Positions 4,593 through 5,621 of a DNA stretch of 5,621 nucleotides are shown here, piece by piece. Both the position numbers and the translations under genes were made by a program. The DNA is taken from assembly GCA_963606545.1 (NCBI GenBank), contig CAVCYP010000077.1, positions 1-5,621 of the forward strand. Direction: 5' to 3'. The notes under the pieces are model-generated. The model ran no database searches and had not been told where the DNA came from. It saw only the letters and a list, made by a program, of their open reading frames with translations. The first letter of the stretch is position 1, and the number at the start of each line of letters is the position of its first letter. This DNA is from UBA9732 sp963606545 (lineage in GTDB: Bacteria; Spirochaetota; Spirochaetia; Sphaerochaetales; Sphaerochaetaceae).

Positions 4593-5621
4593 AGACCATA
4601 CCCTCCACATCTTCAGGCTTTAGTTTGTCGCCACTTTTCTCTAGGGCCAAGGCTGCCTGAGCCTCAATTCCAGCATGACACTGCTCTTCTATTTCAGAAA
4701 TCTCTGCTTCAGAAAAATAGCCTAATTTGATAAGTTTATGCTCAAAAAGCGTGATAGGGTCCTTTTTAAGCCATTGTTCTTCTTCTGCTGCTGTTCTGTA
4801 TAAACGCCTGTCGCTCTTAGAATGGCCCTTAGTTCTGTACGTCATAACCTCTAAAAGGTAAGGCCCATTACCGGCACGAATATAATCAAGTGCCTCTTTG
4901 ACGGCCTCATAAACAATCTCAACATCGTTGCCGTCTACAGTCTTGCCTGGCATTGAATAGGCTTCAGCCCGGGAGGAAACATAATCAACACTTATCATCT
5001 TGTCGCTTGAAGCCGACATTCCATAATGGTTGTTTTCACAGTAGAAGAGAACTGGAAGTTTCCAGATAGAAGCTAGGTTCATGGATTCATGAACTCCGCC
5101 TCTGCTGGAAGCTCCGTCTCCAAAGATGGCAACGGAAACCTTCTTAACAGGAACAATAGGATAGTCCTTAGGATTTCCAAAGGAAGAAGCTGCAAAACCA
5201 GCATTTCCAACTGCCTTGAATTTTTCAGAGAAGGCAATGCCTGTGGCAAGTGGAACGCCAGAGCCTACAACGGCAGAGGAGCCAAGATTGAAGTTCTCTT
5301 TGTCTGGCATGTGCATGCTTCCACCAAGCCCCTTTGCTAGACCATGAATTGAGCCAAACATCTCACTAAACATGGCAAAGGGGTCACTTCCGCTACAAAT
5401 TGTAAAGCCATGACAACGATGGGTTGGAACAATCCAATCCCCTTCTTCTAGAGCAGCACAGAGGCCAGCCTGGGACGCCTCTTGGCCATTAGCCAAGTGG
5501 GTGGTTCCATGAATCAGGCCAGCCTTAAATAATTGTTCAGTTTTTTCTTCAAAAAACCTTGAATTGAGCATTAGCCTAAAAAGGTCTAATGCAATGTCTT
5601 TATTAATCAAAGCAAACAGTC
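4582..5621 (-). CDS. 2-oxoacid (pyruvate/acetoin) dehydrogenase E1 component, alpha subunit, 5' end probably outside window
   Basis: This is the alpha subunit of the same heterotetrameric E1; it carries the thiamine-diphosphate binding motif. Numbering from the in-frame TTG at 5610, there are 342 residues: RFFEEKTEQLF (18-28), HLANGQEASQAGL (38-50), THRCHG (63-68), LGGSMHMPD (95-103), the diphosphate motif GDGASS (164-169) closing with ENN (192-194), and the loop YRTKGHSKSD (258-267), conserved around the phosphorylation-loop region of these enzymes. A stretch of about 25 residues (133-157) before the GDG motif looks like an insertion. The TTG at 5610 has no ribosome binding site, and the frame stays open to the window edge (Leu-Phe-Ala before it), so the true start probably lies upstream; I extend the feature to the edge. 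It precedes and overlaps the beta gene. No E2, E3 or lipoate gene is visible; the beta gene ends the operon. GHSKSD is seen in AcoA-type subunits, a weak hint of acetoin dehydrogenase. Confidence 0.92.
   Translation of the reverse strand, partial: LFALINKDIALDLFRLMLNSRFFEEKTEQLFKAGLIHGTTHLANGQEASQAGLCAALEEGDWIVPTHRCHGFTICSGSDPFAMFSEMFGSIHGLAKGLGGSMHMPDKENFNLGSSAVVGSGVPLATGIAFSEKFKAVGNAGFAASSFGNPKDYPIVPVKKVSVAIFGDGASSRGGVHESMNLASIWKLPVLFYCENNHYGMSASSDKMISVDYVSSRAEAYSMPGKTVDGNDVEIVYEAVKEALDYIRAGNGPYLLEVMTYRTKGHSKSDRRLYRTAAEEEQWLKKDPITLFEHKLIKLGYFSEAEISEIEEQCHAGIEAQAALALEKSGDKLKPEDVEGMVYAK
4601..4606 (-). promoter_or_regulatory. Ribosome binding site of E1 beta inside the E1 alpha gene
   Basis: GGAGGG on the minus strand lies within the last codons of the alpha subunit, eight bases before ATG at 4592. 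It decides between the two possible ATG starts of the beta subunit. Confidence 0.8.

Noticed and set aside
4593..4610. Upstream ATG at 4610 as the start of E1 beta
   Set aside because: It overlaps the GGAGGG site that correctly serves ATG at 4592, and has no ribosome binding site of its own.
5089..5340. Plus-strand open frame of 83 codons
   Set aside because: It is antisense to the E1 alpha gene in its thiamine-diphosphate region and has no independent support.

Overview
The window (about 46% G+C by eye) looks like bacterial chromosome with ordinary housekeeping and metabolic genes. Nothing in it marks a plasmid, phage or insertion sequence. The lineage cannot be fixed from sequence alone. 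The MgtE is of the type common in Clostridia and spirochaetes. The small helical protein beginning MARIKSAWELALEKT reminds me of a conserved hypothetical protein of spirochaetes (Treponema-like). I lean weakly to a spirochaete, or else a Firmicute.

Layout. Positions 1-1370 (minus) hold nearly all of an MgtE-type magnesium transporter; only its last few codons lie outside the window. Positions 1371-1685 are a 315-base non-coding stretch that appears to be the mgtE control region. It holds a sigma70-type promoter, a perfect 10-bp inverted repeat over the -35 box, a 26-codon leader ORF with an excellent ribosome binding site, an anti-Shine-Dalgarno segment able to pair with either the leader or the mgtE ribosome binding site, and a 15-bp tandem repeat. 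Positions 1686-2240 (minus) encode a 184-residue helical protein of unknown function. Positions 2241-2337 are a compact divergent promoter region. Positions 2338-3519 (plus) encode a long-form AlaX-type alanyl-tRNA editing hydrolase. Positions 3520-3590 separate convergent genes and consist largely of short tandem repeats. Positions 3591-5621 (minus) hold the E1 beta and E1 alpha subunits of a thiamine-diphosphate 2-oxoacid (pyruvate or acetoin) dehydrogenase, with alpha upstream and an 11-base overlap.

The E1 subunits form one heterotetrameric enzyme. The other genes have no obvious functional link to them or to each other. I found no convincing new multi-gene system. The most interesting element is the mgtE leader: no recognisable M-box is present, but a leader ORF and two mutually exclusive SD/anti-SD pairings suggest translation-dependent control. 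That reading is inference from base pairing and has not been folded or tested.
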